A stretch of DNA of 64,000 nt from Massospora cicadina (lineage: Eukaryota > Entomophthoromycota > Entomophthoromycetes > Entomophthorales > Entomophthoraceae). The position numbers and the translations under genes are program-made. The notes under the pieces were generated by a model. It was not told the DNA's origin and searched no databases. It saw nothing but the letters and a program-made list of their open reading frames with translations. The stretch covers positions 62,001-126,000 of the forward strand of contig JAKSZP010000211.1 of assembly GCA_022478985.1 (NCBI GenBank), written 5' to 3'. This document shows, one piece after another, positions 47,782 through 59,156 of this stretch (the first letter of the stretch is position 1; the number at the start of each line of letters is the position of its first letter).

Positions 47782-49455
47782 TTTCATAAATGAGGCTATG
47801 ACTGGTGAAACTTGAAATTCCCTTTACAGTGGAATTTACAAATATAACCCCCAAACTGGTAGAGGTACAGGCGACCAACCCACCGCAGATGGGGGCAATT
47901 AAAGCTTTTATAGACGTGGCAATCAAGAAAATTCAAAAAATTTGGGATGCTGTCATGCAAAATATTTTTCACCCTGCTGAGTTAAAAAATTCAACTTATG
48001 AGAAGACAATGCTGCCGAAATTCCTTACAAAAATTGACCCCCTTATATACCTTTGGGGGAGGGGGGCAAAATAGTTTGCATTCTGCCAATGGTATATGAT
48101 GAGCACGGCAGAGTACGCTGACAAGAGCAACTGAAGTTTGAGAGGGAATAGTACTAAATATGGTAATAAGACAATCTTGAGAGTCATTTAAAACCATTAT
48201 GCAAGGTGCATCACAGGAGCGCAATCACTCAAACCTGAAGCCAAAATGAGTATTACCATATTTGGTAATCAATATCAGCTTAAAGTACATTAGTTAAAAC
48301 CTAGAAGGGGAACTAGTACACTCAGCATTCCTGACGATGGGCTAAGCTGACAAGGAGTCGTTGGATGCTTTCCTCAGGAACTAACATAATATAATTGAAT
48401 TAACTAGCCTAAGGGACCATTTTCATTAAAATAAATCAAGACATAGGAGGTTAAGCTTATTATATAAATAATAGTATTCTTAAAAGTACTAGAAGGAAAT
48501 TAGGATTATGGTGAGAGACAGACGCATACCACATGTAAGTGTGGAAGTAGTATAAGGAATGTATGAGGCGACGGCACAGTCAAGTTTCAGAGTTGGAGTA
48601 AAAAAGGATTCATCATTGAAGGCTGTACTGAGTTTAACAATGGTAACCCAGTTAAGTGGTTTCCATTATCTGCCATATAAGAATGAATAGAGAGTAAGGC
48701 ATAATAAGTGGCATAAGGTGGTTGACTAGAGGAGATAAACACTGAATATAACCTCAGGCTTAATATCAAGATGATATTGAAGTCAGCTCAACATTTGTCC
48801 CTAGATCACCGGCCAGTAGAGCAATAAAATGAGGCAAATTTATCCAAATAGTTGTGTCATGAACTTGGCGGTATTTTAGGAAATCGCTCAGTGCTTTAAA
48901 TAAAATTATTATTAGTGAATTTGGGCATTAGGCCCAAAAGATAATTTGATAAATTAATATCAAATAAAAACCAATGTTGACAATAATAATAGATAAGTTG
49001 ACATCAATAAAATTAAAACTAAATCATAATTCTAAATTCAAGGCTTCACATAGACTAGGGCAAAGCCCAACAAGTACAAAGGCCTTTGAATGTCCAGGAT
49101 CAGGGCGCCCCTGCGAGATGGAGCTCACAGCTACAAAAAATATAACAAATTGGTGAAGTGACTAAAGCAGCAGACAGAGCCATCTGACTAGATGATCTTA
49201 ATAATCCTCATATTGAAACCCCAAATCCCAATTATTTTTAATATTATATCATTTTATATCTTAAATTTCCCATGGAGTACAAAATACTTCACTTTTATCT
49301 TAATAAGTTATTTTTCACAGAATCTCAAGTTCATCATTTTAATTGCACTTAGGTTGTAATAGGTGAAGTAATTGCAAAACCATTCCAGTATTAACCAAAT
49401 ACTCTGTGTCCAGTAACCAATCTGAGACCTTCCATGTTTAAATCACTTTCTATCA
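47782..49455 (+). repeat. LTR of element F, copy 1 (with ~735-bp insert)
   Basis: Matches 62283-63210 in two blocks: 47782-48222 and 48955-49455. The block between (about 735 bp) has no counterpart in copy 2. A TATATA (48044-48049) after GACCCCCT aligns with TTTATA at 62538-62543 in copy 2, a likely LTR promoter. Confidence 0.75.
48222..48955. other. Insert of unknown nature in F LTR copy 1
   Basis: Roughly 735 bp absent from F copy 2. Boundaries are approximate. I see no terminal inverted repeat, poly-A end, coding domain or clear target duplication, and no similarity to another part of the window. Confidence 0.5.
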
Positions 49456-49745
49456 TGGATGCTTTAAGCTAAGCTGCCAAGAGAGAGGTTGAGTTTTTTC
49501 TACTGAGTCCTGAGGGCTAACTTATGTTGAATTAATATAAGGGTGTCTACAAGGTAGTTGCCATGGGCGAGGACAGTCACTAAAGCAAATAATGCTACAA
49601 AGGATAGCATCAGAGGAAAATTTAATTAGCAAGGATGATAGTGATGTTAGCGAAGATTTTCTGGTGCCTAACCTGCATGGAGTAGACCCCCTGAGCATCG
49701 AGTCAGCCCAACAGGTTAAGAGAGCCAAGGTCAGTACACTGACTA
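49456..49745 (+). pseudogene. Element F leader/gag start, copy 1
   Basis: Matches 63211-63500 of copy 2 (GAGTAGACCCCCTGAGCATC against GAGTAGATCTCCTGAGCAGT). An open frame of 66 codons (49592-49792) spans it. Similarity ends abruptly near 49745 at CACTGACT, where element L sequence begins. Confidence 0.6.
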
Positions 49746-50200
49746 TAATTAATCAACTCCCTGTAATTTACACAATATGTCATGGATACTAAGGTACTTT
49801 CATTCTTCAGAGAACCCTTCCAAGATAATAGATACTGGAACCCTCAACTTATTCCATGCACAATACAGCCTAAATTTTGTATTCTTTGCTTTCATTTAAA
49901 GACAAAAATCTGGATCAATTCATTTGGTCCATAGTTGGGAGAAACCAAAAAGAGAAAAAAATATAACTGTTTTTAGGCTTTTTTAGTTTTTAACATCCAG
50001 CTTTACATAATTATCCTAACAGCAAAAGATCTTGCCCTTTTACACGTCAACTTTCTTGTAGGTATTTTATTGGAAAAACTTTTGTGTTAACATCACTAAC
50101 AAATACATTGTATCCTAGTGATAGACTCTTTTATTGTTATAAACTAATTACAAAATCTTAATACTTTGTGGAAACTTCAATTATACCTTTTGATGTACTT
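49746..50200. other. AT-rich stretch, possible end of element L
   Basis: No coding frame or shared repeat. By position it may be the 3' LTR of minus-strand element L, but no partner LTR was found in the window. Confidence 0.35.
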
Positions 50201-50650
50201 AAAATGTTTGACACAAACTTATTGGCCGCAGGACACTAAGTTTTGAACTGTGCTCCCATAATATACAAAGGGTGGTACTTTAGATTCTCTTGAAAAAGTT
50301 ACCATCATGGAAGCACGTGCCAAGTTATTGCTCATGAATAGGAGAGAGGAAGGTCCTTTGCTCAATTGATTTGTGTTACAGTGGCTTAACATCAAACAAT
50401 ATTGATTTAATGATATGAACATTTCGTTTGACCAGTTTCATTAAGAATGGTATGCCATGAATATACAAGGTTTGACCTTTAAGTGAGAGCAAAAGCTTTC
50501 CAAAAATGTTAAATAATCTGAGACCCTTGGTCACTTACCACTCTCTGAGGTAATTCAAAAAGCAGCAAAACATGTGTTGTGATTCTGATATGACTGAATG
50601 ATAAATCCCTAAGTCATTATGGTGGAATAGATTAAATTACCAAGTTTGAT
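50200..50650 (-). pseudogene. Element L integrase relic
   Basis: Minus-strand translation near 50440-50570 reads LLFELPQRVVSDQGSQII followed by HFWKAFALT, the block around the second catalytic aspartate. RT and RNase H of the same orientation lie at 53941-55000 with element E between. Confidence 0.65.
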
Positions 50651-51072
50651 ATGAGTTATGATTATTAGATTGCCTTGAGATGAGGCGATATTGGGTTGTT
50701 GGGAAATCGCCTCAAATTAGGCAATTGTGAAAGTAACAAATGAAGAATTGCCAAAACCAATGAGATACAGCGAATTGAATTACTAATCCATGGAAGCTGG
50801 ATCATCTGATTTTGCTATGATATAGGCAAGATGAGATGATTGAGAAGGTTGGTTGTTAATAGTTTAGATTGAGCGGATCAGCGAGAATCTGCTGTATTAT
50901 TATATTAAATAAAAAGAGTGTGGTGGAAGAAAGTGCTCCACATTTTTTAGATAGTTTATTATGTTGTTTCAAGGACAATGATTAACATATCATTGGTCCT
51001 AATGCTCAGTGGGCTGAACCCTGTGCAAAAACCCTTATGGCATATCTTAACAATTCCACCAAATTTATAACA
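50651..51072 (+). repeat. Probable 5' LTR end of element E
   Basis: The right boundary is the primer-binding site at 51073, preceded by TTTATAACA. The left boundary is unknown and no second LTR was found, so extent is inferred. Confidence 0.4.
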
Positions 51073-51092
51073 GTGGTGTTCACTACAGGGGC
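51073..51092 (+). promoter_or_regulatory. Primer-binding site of element E
   Basis: GTGGTGTTCACTACAGGGGC, with TGG one base after the LTR end; shared with B (15789-15808) and H (42469-42487). Confidence 0.65.
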
Positions 51093-51109
51093 CCATTAAT
51101 CAATCACAA

Positions 51110-52456
51110 AAACTGATAAAAAAGTTCCTCAGTCGCTGGCCATGTTGTATCAGGCTTGCTTTGGCAAGGAATCTTCCTGAGACACTGCAACTTCTGAATA
51201 TGCGAAACTCAAGCTTGCCCTGGACGCTGTGCTTAAATGGAAGGAGAAGTTTCTGCAGGAGGTTTGTATTGATAATATGCCTCCATTTTATCGTGATGGG
51301 AACATCCATGAATTATTTAAGCGATTTGATTTTTCAGTAGAAGGAGATTCAGATTGGTGTAAAGCCAAATTATTAATGTCCACCCTGGATGTCAGAAGCG
51401 CCGACCAAGTTACTTGCTATCTTCCCAACAGTTACATTACCTATCAAAAAGTGAAGGATACTGTGCTTTGGTTGTTTGGAGGAACTTAAAAGATGGCGCA
51501 GCGAAAGGCTGAGTTATTAACCATCAGGTTTCAGCATAATGAGACACTATCTGCATTTACTGATCAATTTACAGCAGAAGCCCATGTGTTAATTGGGACA
51601 GGGACTGTAACTGAATCTGACTTATGCATAGTGTTGACCTCCACTGTGAAACCATACCGTAAGTTTTTTAATGCCATGGCTCCATATTTAGAGGTTGACG
51701 TACCCTTGCTTAAACTCGTTTGAATTTTATGCCATCTATCTCCTACCTTCCCTCTTCCCAATATAGAGTGGAACCTATCGCCTCCGCTGCTAGCCTTTCT
51801 TATTCAAGGAAATATCCCTCACTGTTCAGCGTCCATTTGGCATCCCCTGTACTTATTATCATTACACGTCTCGCTTACAACTAAATTGCCATAAGAAGTT
51901 CACCTATCAGAAGGGGTCTGTTTACACTGTTAACCCCAGTCCAACTTTTGGGTTGGCCCATTATACAACAATCAAGGATGCTGGTCTTATGGGGTCAATT
52001 GCTTTTTGTGCGGTCACTCTGGGCACCTGGCTAGAAGTGTCTCGATTGTTGGGACTATTACCTACCGCAGAAGCGGTACAATCAGGGAAAAGTCAGAGAG
52101 GAGTAAAGATGGGACTCTCTACCTCCACTATTCTGACTCAAAACGTCCCACCTGAACCTATCCCTGTACACTCAGCGAAAGTTTCTCAGTATGATGACGC
52201 CTTTCTATATCAGCAGCCGGTTGGAGGGGTGAATGTGCTGACACAAGCACAATTCATGGACATGGCGGAAGCAGGCCCCCAGGAGCAACCAAAGCCTTAT
52301 GATTGTCAAATGTTTGATCACCTTTCTATGAATGAACCAGATCCATTAGCTGATGCACTTCTCTTAAAAGGGGTAAACGCGGCCCTCCCTGTGGATGCTA
52401 TTGTTAAAAAGTACCCTAAAATTGGGAAGGGTATTGTGAGCTTCCTAGAGAAATGA
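51110..52456 (+). pseudogene. Element E gag
   Basis: Frames 51229-51489 and 51493-51723 are in phase, split by one TAA: IHELFKRFDFSVEGDSDWCK, SADQVTCYLPNSYITYQKV, then NETLSAFTDQFTAEAHVLI. The last block parallels B gag ETLFSFAERYYLTTQRLA. A third frame (51953-52456, 167 codons) begins around the zinc-knuckle position and continues through a proline/glutamine-rich linker (AGPQEQPKPYDCQMFDHLSM). Would form the particle shell. Confidence 0.75.
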
Positions 52457-52539
52457 GATCCGTTAAATGTCCATTTTTTAAACAATCAGAATTCATCTTA
52501 CTCTGAGTGTAGTTAATGTGACACTGTCATAGCAAAAAT

Positions 52540-52655
52540 CTGAGTTTGCACAATAATTGATACAGGTGTTCCAATCAACATAGTGTCCACAAAGTTGGTG
52601 GTGAAGTTGGCATTAAAGCCTGTTGTAGAACACCGGATGGTATATGGGACTGTAG
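52540..52655 (+). pseudogene. Element E protease, first half only
   Basis: IIDTGVPINIVSTKLVVKL carries D-T-G (52559-52567), then VVEHRMVYGTVGA. This matches B (DTGSPVNVISSKLMEKI ... GTAGP) and H. The domain ends abruptly at GTVGA where GC-rich DNA starts, so the second half is missing. Confidence 0.75.
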
Positions 52656-53080
52656 GCGCGGGTGATCACGCCTGGAGTGGCTGGCGCTGCAAGCTCCCAT
52701 GCCTCTTCCCTATGAGGAACTGGCGAGAACCTGGCCAGCTGGCTACCAGCGGATGCGCTGACTGGCTGCCAACCTTGCAGGGTGCAGCGTGGGAGTTCCA
52801 TAGCCGCCCAGGAAGGGGGATGGACTTGCTGGGGCATGCCCAGATGGGTTGGTGAAGGGTTGTGAGAGTGGGGCAGCGTGGAAGTGCCTGAGCTGCCCAG
52901 AAAGGGGGCAGGAATTGCCAGGGCACATGCCAAGGAGACCTGGAGCTAAAGGCAAACCCTTGGTGGTTAGTTGGTGGGTTGGACATGGACTTGTAGGGGT
53001 TGGTACGCCAATGAAGGCGAAATGGAGAAGGGCCAACCAGTCTTAATACTAGTTGGCCTGGCACACTAGTGGAGCCCATG
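52656..53080. other. GC-rich island fused to E protease
   Basis: About 425 bp much richer in G and C than anything within kilobases except LINE b. Contains a degenerate direct repeat of period about 89 (GCAGCGTGGGAG at 52784, GCAGCGTGGAAG at 52873, each followed by GCCCAG/A-AA-GGGGG). The plus frame from the protease stays open to 52855; long minus frames (52613-52933, 52666-53091) also exist. No domain recognised. Could be captured sequence or a minisatellite. Confidence 0.55.
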
Positions 53081-53940
53081 GTCGATTCCATGACAACATG
53101 TCATCTGTCAATTGACTCATTAATTCTGATGTTATGGTTGTCAATTTTGGTATGAACAAGCAAAAAATTGGAAAGTAATCACAATAACCATTATAAAATT
53201 ATACCCTTCCAAATAGAATAAAGATACTATAAAGTCTAAGGAATAGAAGTCCATGGATCTAAAACTTGGTGTTAAAAGTAAGCAAATCTGCTCTTCATAT
53301 TTGATAATATCTTTTTCAAAAAGGATAAGATATTTTGATCCATTTGAAACACTATTAGTCATATTCGATAGATTTATATTTCTTTTTACTAACTCAGTAA
53401 ACTTCCCATACCTGGATGGCCCAAAACAGGCAAATCTTATTGTTCCCTTTATGGCAAGATATTGCAGTGCAATTGCAACTCATATTTTATCTGATGTAGA
53501 TTTTCCCTATGCATAATGATATACAGTTATAAGATATATCGCCTTTTCTTTATACCATAAAGCATAACAAACCTCCTATAATAAGTAATGCTGACTTTCC
53601 AAGACTTGTGTAAGTGACCGTGCATTTATGTTACCAATATGGTATTTTTTGTGCTTTCCTTAAATTAAAGGATCTAATGTTGAGGTAAGAAATAGCCAAA
53701 TCCATTCCATCTCTATCATTCAGTTTATCTAATTTTTATACTCAACTTGTCATAAAGTACAGATGTAGTGATTCACACAAAAACATATATTAGAATACTG
53801 CTAATTACAAAGCGTTAAATTTTCCTGTTTCTCAACTTTTTATTATTCCTGATGATAGATTATTGACTGATGCTCTATTTATGCTGTTACCTTATATCTA
53901 GCCTCAATAAGAAAATATGTCCAGTGTTAAAGTGACCATG
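53081..53940. other. AT-rich stretch without recognised feature
   Basis: About 860 bp between the GC island and element L RNase H. A plus frame of 87 codons (53253-53516) has no similarity or start context that I trust. May include the lost 3' end of E. Confidence 0.45.
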
Positions 53941-54240
53941 CTACCACTGCTAGTTATTATTGGAAAATTCCCTAAATTTGTCGGTACTGGCAATTTTCAG
54001 TGAAACATATGCCATCATATGCTTGTAACCTTCATTTTCTTGTAATATTACTACCTCTACAGCCACCACTAACAAATTACACGTCTCAACGAAAAGTTTG
54101 TCCTCATTCACGTGTGAAAGAACTGTAGTGGAAGTTAACACCTGTTTTATGGCCTCAGACGCTTGTTGGCACTTGTATGTCTACACAAAAAGAGCACTTT
54201 TCTCTCAAATTTGTGAATTGGAGCTTCATGTTAAGAAATT
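53941..54240 (-). pseudogene. Element L RNase H relic
   Basis: Frame 53950-54141 reads VLSHVNEDKLFVETCNLLVV then AVEVVILQENEGYKHMMAY, the RNase H opening (F-V-E-T-x-A-S ... G-A-V-L-x-Q) with the catalytic D lost. Confidence 0.75.
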
Positions 54241-55000
54241 TAGGTGAAATTTAAAGATGATTAATTAACTTAGAAAGCTTTGTAATTGCTTTTTGGTTGT
54301 TATCATGACTCATGGCAAATTTGAGTCCATTCTGGAGGTAATAACCGCTTAAGCATTCTTTAACAGCAGATTACTCAAGAAAGTCAACTCTTTCTTGTTG
54401 ATTTTGCACTTGAATATTTAAAATCAGGACCACATATTTTAATGCCAATGCCACCACAACTATATATTTCTTATGTTGCTCATGGGTGGGCGAGTGCAAC
54501 AGTATGATGTCAATGAAAGCTACAGCACAAAAGTGCCAAAGGTCTTCCAATTCATGGTCATTTAAACGCAGGAACATAATTGAGACATTTTATAAAGATA
54601 CTGCCATCGTATGAGACTGATTTATCCTTCTTTTAGTACAAAGGATTGTCAACCATGCCTGACCTTCCTTGACTCTCACCTTATTGAAGCCATTTATCAA
54701 ATCCAGTTCAGGTAATCTTTTGATTTGAAGATCAATTAATAAATTTATGCTTACAAGTGAAGGATTAAGGCCCTGTGAAGTAAGATTATTAATAATGGCT
54801 ATAGTCCACAAAATGCCTCAGCTTTTGTTAAAATTTCTTTATTAATAACACAGAATTGTAATTGACAATATTTTAAGAACATCAGCCTTTTAGAGAGCAC
54901 TTTGTCTAACCACAATAAAATTTTCTTTTGCAGTTTGCAGATATAGCAGACAAATAAACATAATTTATCAACAGTGAGTCTAAATTTTAGTTTCAACTTG
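54241..55000 (-). pseudogene. Element L reverse transcriptase relic
   Basis: Frame 54590-54811 has LPELDLINGFNKVRVKEGQA (L-D-L block); frame 54371-54577 has FCAVAFIDIILLHSPTHEQH, where Y-x-D-D has become F-I-D-I (54506-54517). Order and strand fit the integrase at 50200-50650. Confidence 0.78.
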
Positions 55001-55377
55001 GAATGGTTTAGGAAGCAGAGTTTCCAGGTATCTATTTAAATCTTAATGTTTTAAGATTCTGTAGAAGCTAGGCAGTACTAGGATATTTTAGCTATATGAT
55101 GATTATTGTGGGATCCAATGCCTGACCCTTTAATATAGTATTTAAAAAGGACTTTAATCAGATTTATGATCAGCTGTGAGACCCAGAATACTCTTAACTA
55201 ACTCAAAACAAGCTTCTTCTATACGCAACTATCATACATTAGGAAATGGAGCACAGTAATTCAGGTATAATGAAATGCTTACAGTAAAAATTGTAAACAT
55301 TTGTAAATAGTTTTAAGGTCACCAGAGCGGCTGTCAAGCCATAAGATTCTTAGATGCACCAAGAACTAAATAAAATG
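55001..55377. other. AT-rich left flank of LINE b
   Basis: No recognised coding or repeat; by position it may be the gag/protease side of element L. Confidence 0.4.
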
Positions 55378-55394
55378 TACTTAAGGCTAATAAT
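55378..55394. repeat. Target-site duplication of LINE b, left copy
   Basis: TACTTAAGGCTAATAAT, repeated at 60663-60679 with one change (16 of 17). Confidence 0.78.
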
Positions 55395-55397
55395 TTG

Positions 55398-55431
55398 AAT
55401 TTATTGTGGGGAAGGCCGACCATGGGATGGA
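55398..55431 (-). other. LINE b 3' terminal block shared with X1 and X3
   Basis: In element orientation TCCATCCCATGGTCGGCC then TTCCCCACAATAAATT. X1 ends TCCGTCCCCTGGTTGGCT then TACCTCAGTCAAATAAA. Such 3' ends are what a LINE reverse transcriptase recognises in stringent families. Confidence 0.65.
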
Positions 55432-55637
55432 CACTTCCGGATATGACTCAGATGAGACAAAACATAGTACCAGGGGAGACACCCCAGAGAAGCGATGCTA
55501 TCTCTTGTTGCCAGCGGGAACGCCACTTATGGGGAGGGGGAGGGAACGTGTGAAGGGGCCATAGCCACTATTGAGCACGTGTGGAGGAAGGGGTCTGATT
55601 TGATGAACCAGACAGGGAACCAGGAGGAGACCAGCTG

Positions 55638-58600
55638 TCAGCGACGCGGTGGGAGATATCCAAACATCCACGCTTGAAAGTGGTCCACCAAATGAGACCA
55701 GAATCTGTGGACAGCTTCAGGGAGGGTGGGGATAGATCCAGCGATGGCATCCAAGACAATCATGTGGATAGTCCACATGGCGATTGCAACCACCAGAGCA
55801 CGGAGGGAGGGTGGGAGGGGGAGGCCATTGATGAAGCAAACATATCTCTTGACAGACTGAAGGGATGCGTTTGATCCTGGCCTAGCAGACGTTGGACTTC
55901 GCGCCATATCACTTTAGAGGTGGGGCACTTCTCCAGGCGGTGGAACAGCGTTCCATACTGGCCACACACGACACAGGATGAGTGTAAAGCGTTAGAGTGC
56001 TCAGCTGTACGATACACCCGCCTCAGGCAGTGCCACACATGGGAGCGGACTTGAGGCTGCAACAGAGGATGGTGTGCATATTTCCAGATAGTCTTTTGGG
56101 TTTCAATGGAATAAGGGATGTCCATCATGTCCAGGTAGTCCACCCTGGATAGGACTTGGGGTCGAATGGGGATCACGCCATCATGGATGGGTAGCCCCTG
56201 TACCTCTTGTGTGAACTGAGGAGAGGGCCGGCCTCTTCAGGTTGTATGTCCACTAATATGAATTCTCCACTCTGTGCTTCGCATGGAGAGTAGGATTCGT
56301 TTATAGTGGGTTTTAGTCCCGTGAGGACCTGTGGCCGATGTGTGTGATGCGAGGTATTTCATCAGGGAGTGGGGGTTTGATGGATTATTGAGGCCCAAGG
56401 CTCGGGAGAAGTTGGAGCGGACTGTGCGGTACCAGTGTTGGGATGGGAGTGTAGGAGCAGTGACGACCGCGATCCAGGTGCCCAGGATCTTGGCGGCATG
56501 GGCTTTGAAGTCAAGCAGGCCCATGCCACCATGATGATGAGGGCCAAACATGACCTCTAGCCATACTGGTGGAGGATGGCCTGACCAAAGCCATCCTTGC
56601 AGCAAAGCATATAGGGATTTGAAGAAGCTTGGGGAGAAGGGGATGGCGTGGGCTCCAAACCAGACATTGGATAGGAGCATAGAGTTGGCTAGAACAACCC
56701 TGCCAGTGAGGGTAGTAGGGTGGGCTCTGAGAGAGGCGATTTGCTTCGTCACGTTGTCCAGTATACAGCACTCCATTACTGCTGACGCGTATCCGCCTGC
56801 CTCCATCCACACGCCCAGATGGTGTACCGGTCCTATGGTAGGACGTGGTACAAAGGGGAGCACCAGTGGAGCGGTGTGTGTTGAGTTAGTAAGGCGTGGA
56901 TGTGGGCGAGCAGATGGGCCGGGTTGGGAACTACTTGCTGGGGTCCAGCAGTTCTGAAACTGACCAAGGAGGATGATTTCGGTTTTGGAGGCGTTCAGTG
57001 CCACGTTGCTTACCTGGGAATATTCCTGGATGAGGGCTTCAAGCGCGCGTGCATCTTTGTTGGGGACCCCCACTACGCAATCATCTGCAAATGACATCAT
57101 CTTGACTGGGGTTTGGCCTGGCACATGGACCCCAGTGAGGTGGGCATTCACATTTCGCAGTAGTGGGTCAAGGCTGAAGTTGTATAAGAGTGGGCTGAGG
57201 GGGTCCCCTTGTCGCAAGCCCTTTGAGGGCGGACTACTTCCGTTGGGAAGCCTGGGCCATGCACTGCCATTGTTGCAGATTCCGTGAGCAGCATCACCCA
57301 GTTAATGAAGCGGGGGGTAGGCGGAATTGATGGAGGCAGGCCCTAAGGTATTCCCAGTTTACTCTATCATAGGCCTTTTGTTGGTCCAAGAATACAAGTG
57401 CCCCAGAGGCTGTGGACTGACACACATTAGCCACAGAGTGCACGTTATCCCAAATTGACCTTCTGGGGATGAAACCGAATTGTTCTGGGGAGATGGTGGC
57501 AGATGCTACAGTCCCTAAACGGTTAGCCATGATTTTGGTTAAAATTTTGGTGTCTGTGTTTGTTAGAGAAATGGGGCGCCAGTTGGCTAAGTCAAGCCTA
57601 TCCCCTTTCTTGAAGAGTGTGACAGTAAAGGCCTCTTGTCCTCCTGGTAGGAGGCGCATTTCCAACAGGCTTTGGTTGAGTGAGGCTAGCAGCAATGGGG
57701 ATATATATTTAAAATATTTTTTGTAGAACTCATATGGAATGCCATCTGGGCCTGGGCATTTTTGGTTTGGCGCACCGCATATGCCTGTCCATAATTTGTT
57801 CAGAGTAATTATATTCATTATTTTTGGGTATCAGAAAATGGTGCAGATATGAGCTTGGTCGAGAAATTCTGCCATTTCAGCCAGCTGAATTGGTTTGGCT
57901 CATTATAACTTGGAGTAATATATTTGCATTTTGATTGCCACTTCAGCCGGTGTGTCCACAATGGAATTATCCGATCTTTGCACCTGTGTGCAGGCCACGC
58001 TCTGGCGTGGTGCAAAATTATTTTTGAAGAAGTATGCGGTGCACTTATCACCTTTAGTGATGCATGTGGCCCTGTATTGGACACAAACCCGATGTTTGTG
58101 TTGTCTTTCGAGTGCATTGAGGTGGGCGGCTGCCTCCGCCCACTTCCAGCCCCATGCAGGGCTATATCCTGTGGCTGGAATGTTGGACTCCAAGTGGGCC
58201 AATTCTGCCAGCGTGTGCGATATAACCGCCGATGTGGCTCATGAGCGTCTGGAGGAGAGATGGTGATAGTGGCGGATGGTATCTTCTTTGAAAGTTGCCC
58301 ATGTGGAAATGGGGTCTGCACAAAATGGTGCAACAAACGATTTTGCCAAAGTTGCTTCTTCCACCCACGTGGAAAATCCTGGCGACGCGAGCTCGGGGGG
58401 GCAGATTTTGTACCAATGTGGGGCCTTTGCAACTGTGATGGGTAAGTGGTATGTTATCAAGACCAGTTGGTGGTTGGAGAATTCCATTTTCGTTGTTTTG
58501 AAGTGGGAGATGTGGGGTTGGAATTTTGCCAGTGCTAGAATAAGGTCAATGCGGGTCATGGACCTTAATTGGCCGTTATGGACGTGGGGATGTGTCATGT

Positions 58601-59150
58601 TTTTGAGCAGTGGGGAATGTCATGGCAGCGCATCCCTTAGCCCAAGGGTGGCTTTTAGAATGCGTAGTTCTATGTGACCCTGTGGGGCATGGGGTGAGGG
58701 TGGCCACCGGTCCGTTGGTGAGGTTAGCCAACAGTTCATGTCACCAACTAGGAAAGGAATTGGGGGGTAGCAGGAGGGATTTGACCGACGAGAAAAATTC
58801 CCAATGCTCATGTGCACCGTTTGGGGCATAAATGTTGACGATTGTGTGCACAACATCAGCCCATGAGAAGGTAACAACGAGCACTCAGCCATTTAGGAAT
58901 GTTTCTGAAGATGTAAATTTGAAAAGATTGTTTTTCCAAATTAGCGCCCCACAGTGCTTCAACCAAAAGGATAGGGATGGTAGGAGCATTGTTTTCCAAG
59001 CTTCCTCGGAACCTCGTGGACAGTGGGACTCCTGGATGGCCAGGATATCCACGGGTAAATTGTTTTGTAAAAACTCAGTTTCCTAGCCCAGGACAGGGAG
59101 GCCTTGAGTCCGGCGATATTCAGCATCCCTAGGGTGAAGGTTTCCCCCAT
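55638..59150 (-). pseudogene. LINE b ORF2: endonuclease, reverse transcriptase, CCHC
   Basis: Endonuclease (58239-59150): TLGMLNIAGLKAS, ILAIQES, NIYAPN, LVGDMNCWL, RIDLIL and S-N-H in place of S-D-H. RT: FKKGDRLDLANWRPISLTNT, DQQKAYDRVNWEYL (57294-57818), then RQGDPLSPLLYNFSLDPLLR and the catalytic SFADDCV (57080-57091) in the 326-codon frame 56237-57217. C-terminal knuckle CVVCGQYGTLFHRLEKC (C-x2-C-x7-H-x4-C, 55925-55975). Shifts occur within the endonuclease, near 57250 and near 55830. Reaction: nick target DNA and copy element RNA from the nick. Confidence 0.88.
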
Positions 59151-59156
59151 CGTACC

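Noticed and set aside
52666..53091. Minus-strand frame of 141 codons, proline-rich
   Set aside because: GC-rich DNA leaves several frames open at once here; no similarity or consistent frame between the repeat units.
53040..53100. tRNA/SINE-like box B (GGTCGATTCCA) near the end of the GC island
   Set aside because: No matching box A at proper spacing, no cloverleaf and no A-rich tail with duplication.
53253..53516. Plus-strand frame of 87 codons possibly a host exon
   Set aside because: No recognisable domain, AT-rich context, no splice-site support.
56550..56957. Plus-strand frames of 135 and 104 codons (also 56973-57287)
   Set aside because: Opposite the reverse transcriptase frame of LINE b; shadows of a GC-rich coding strand.
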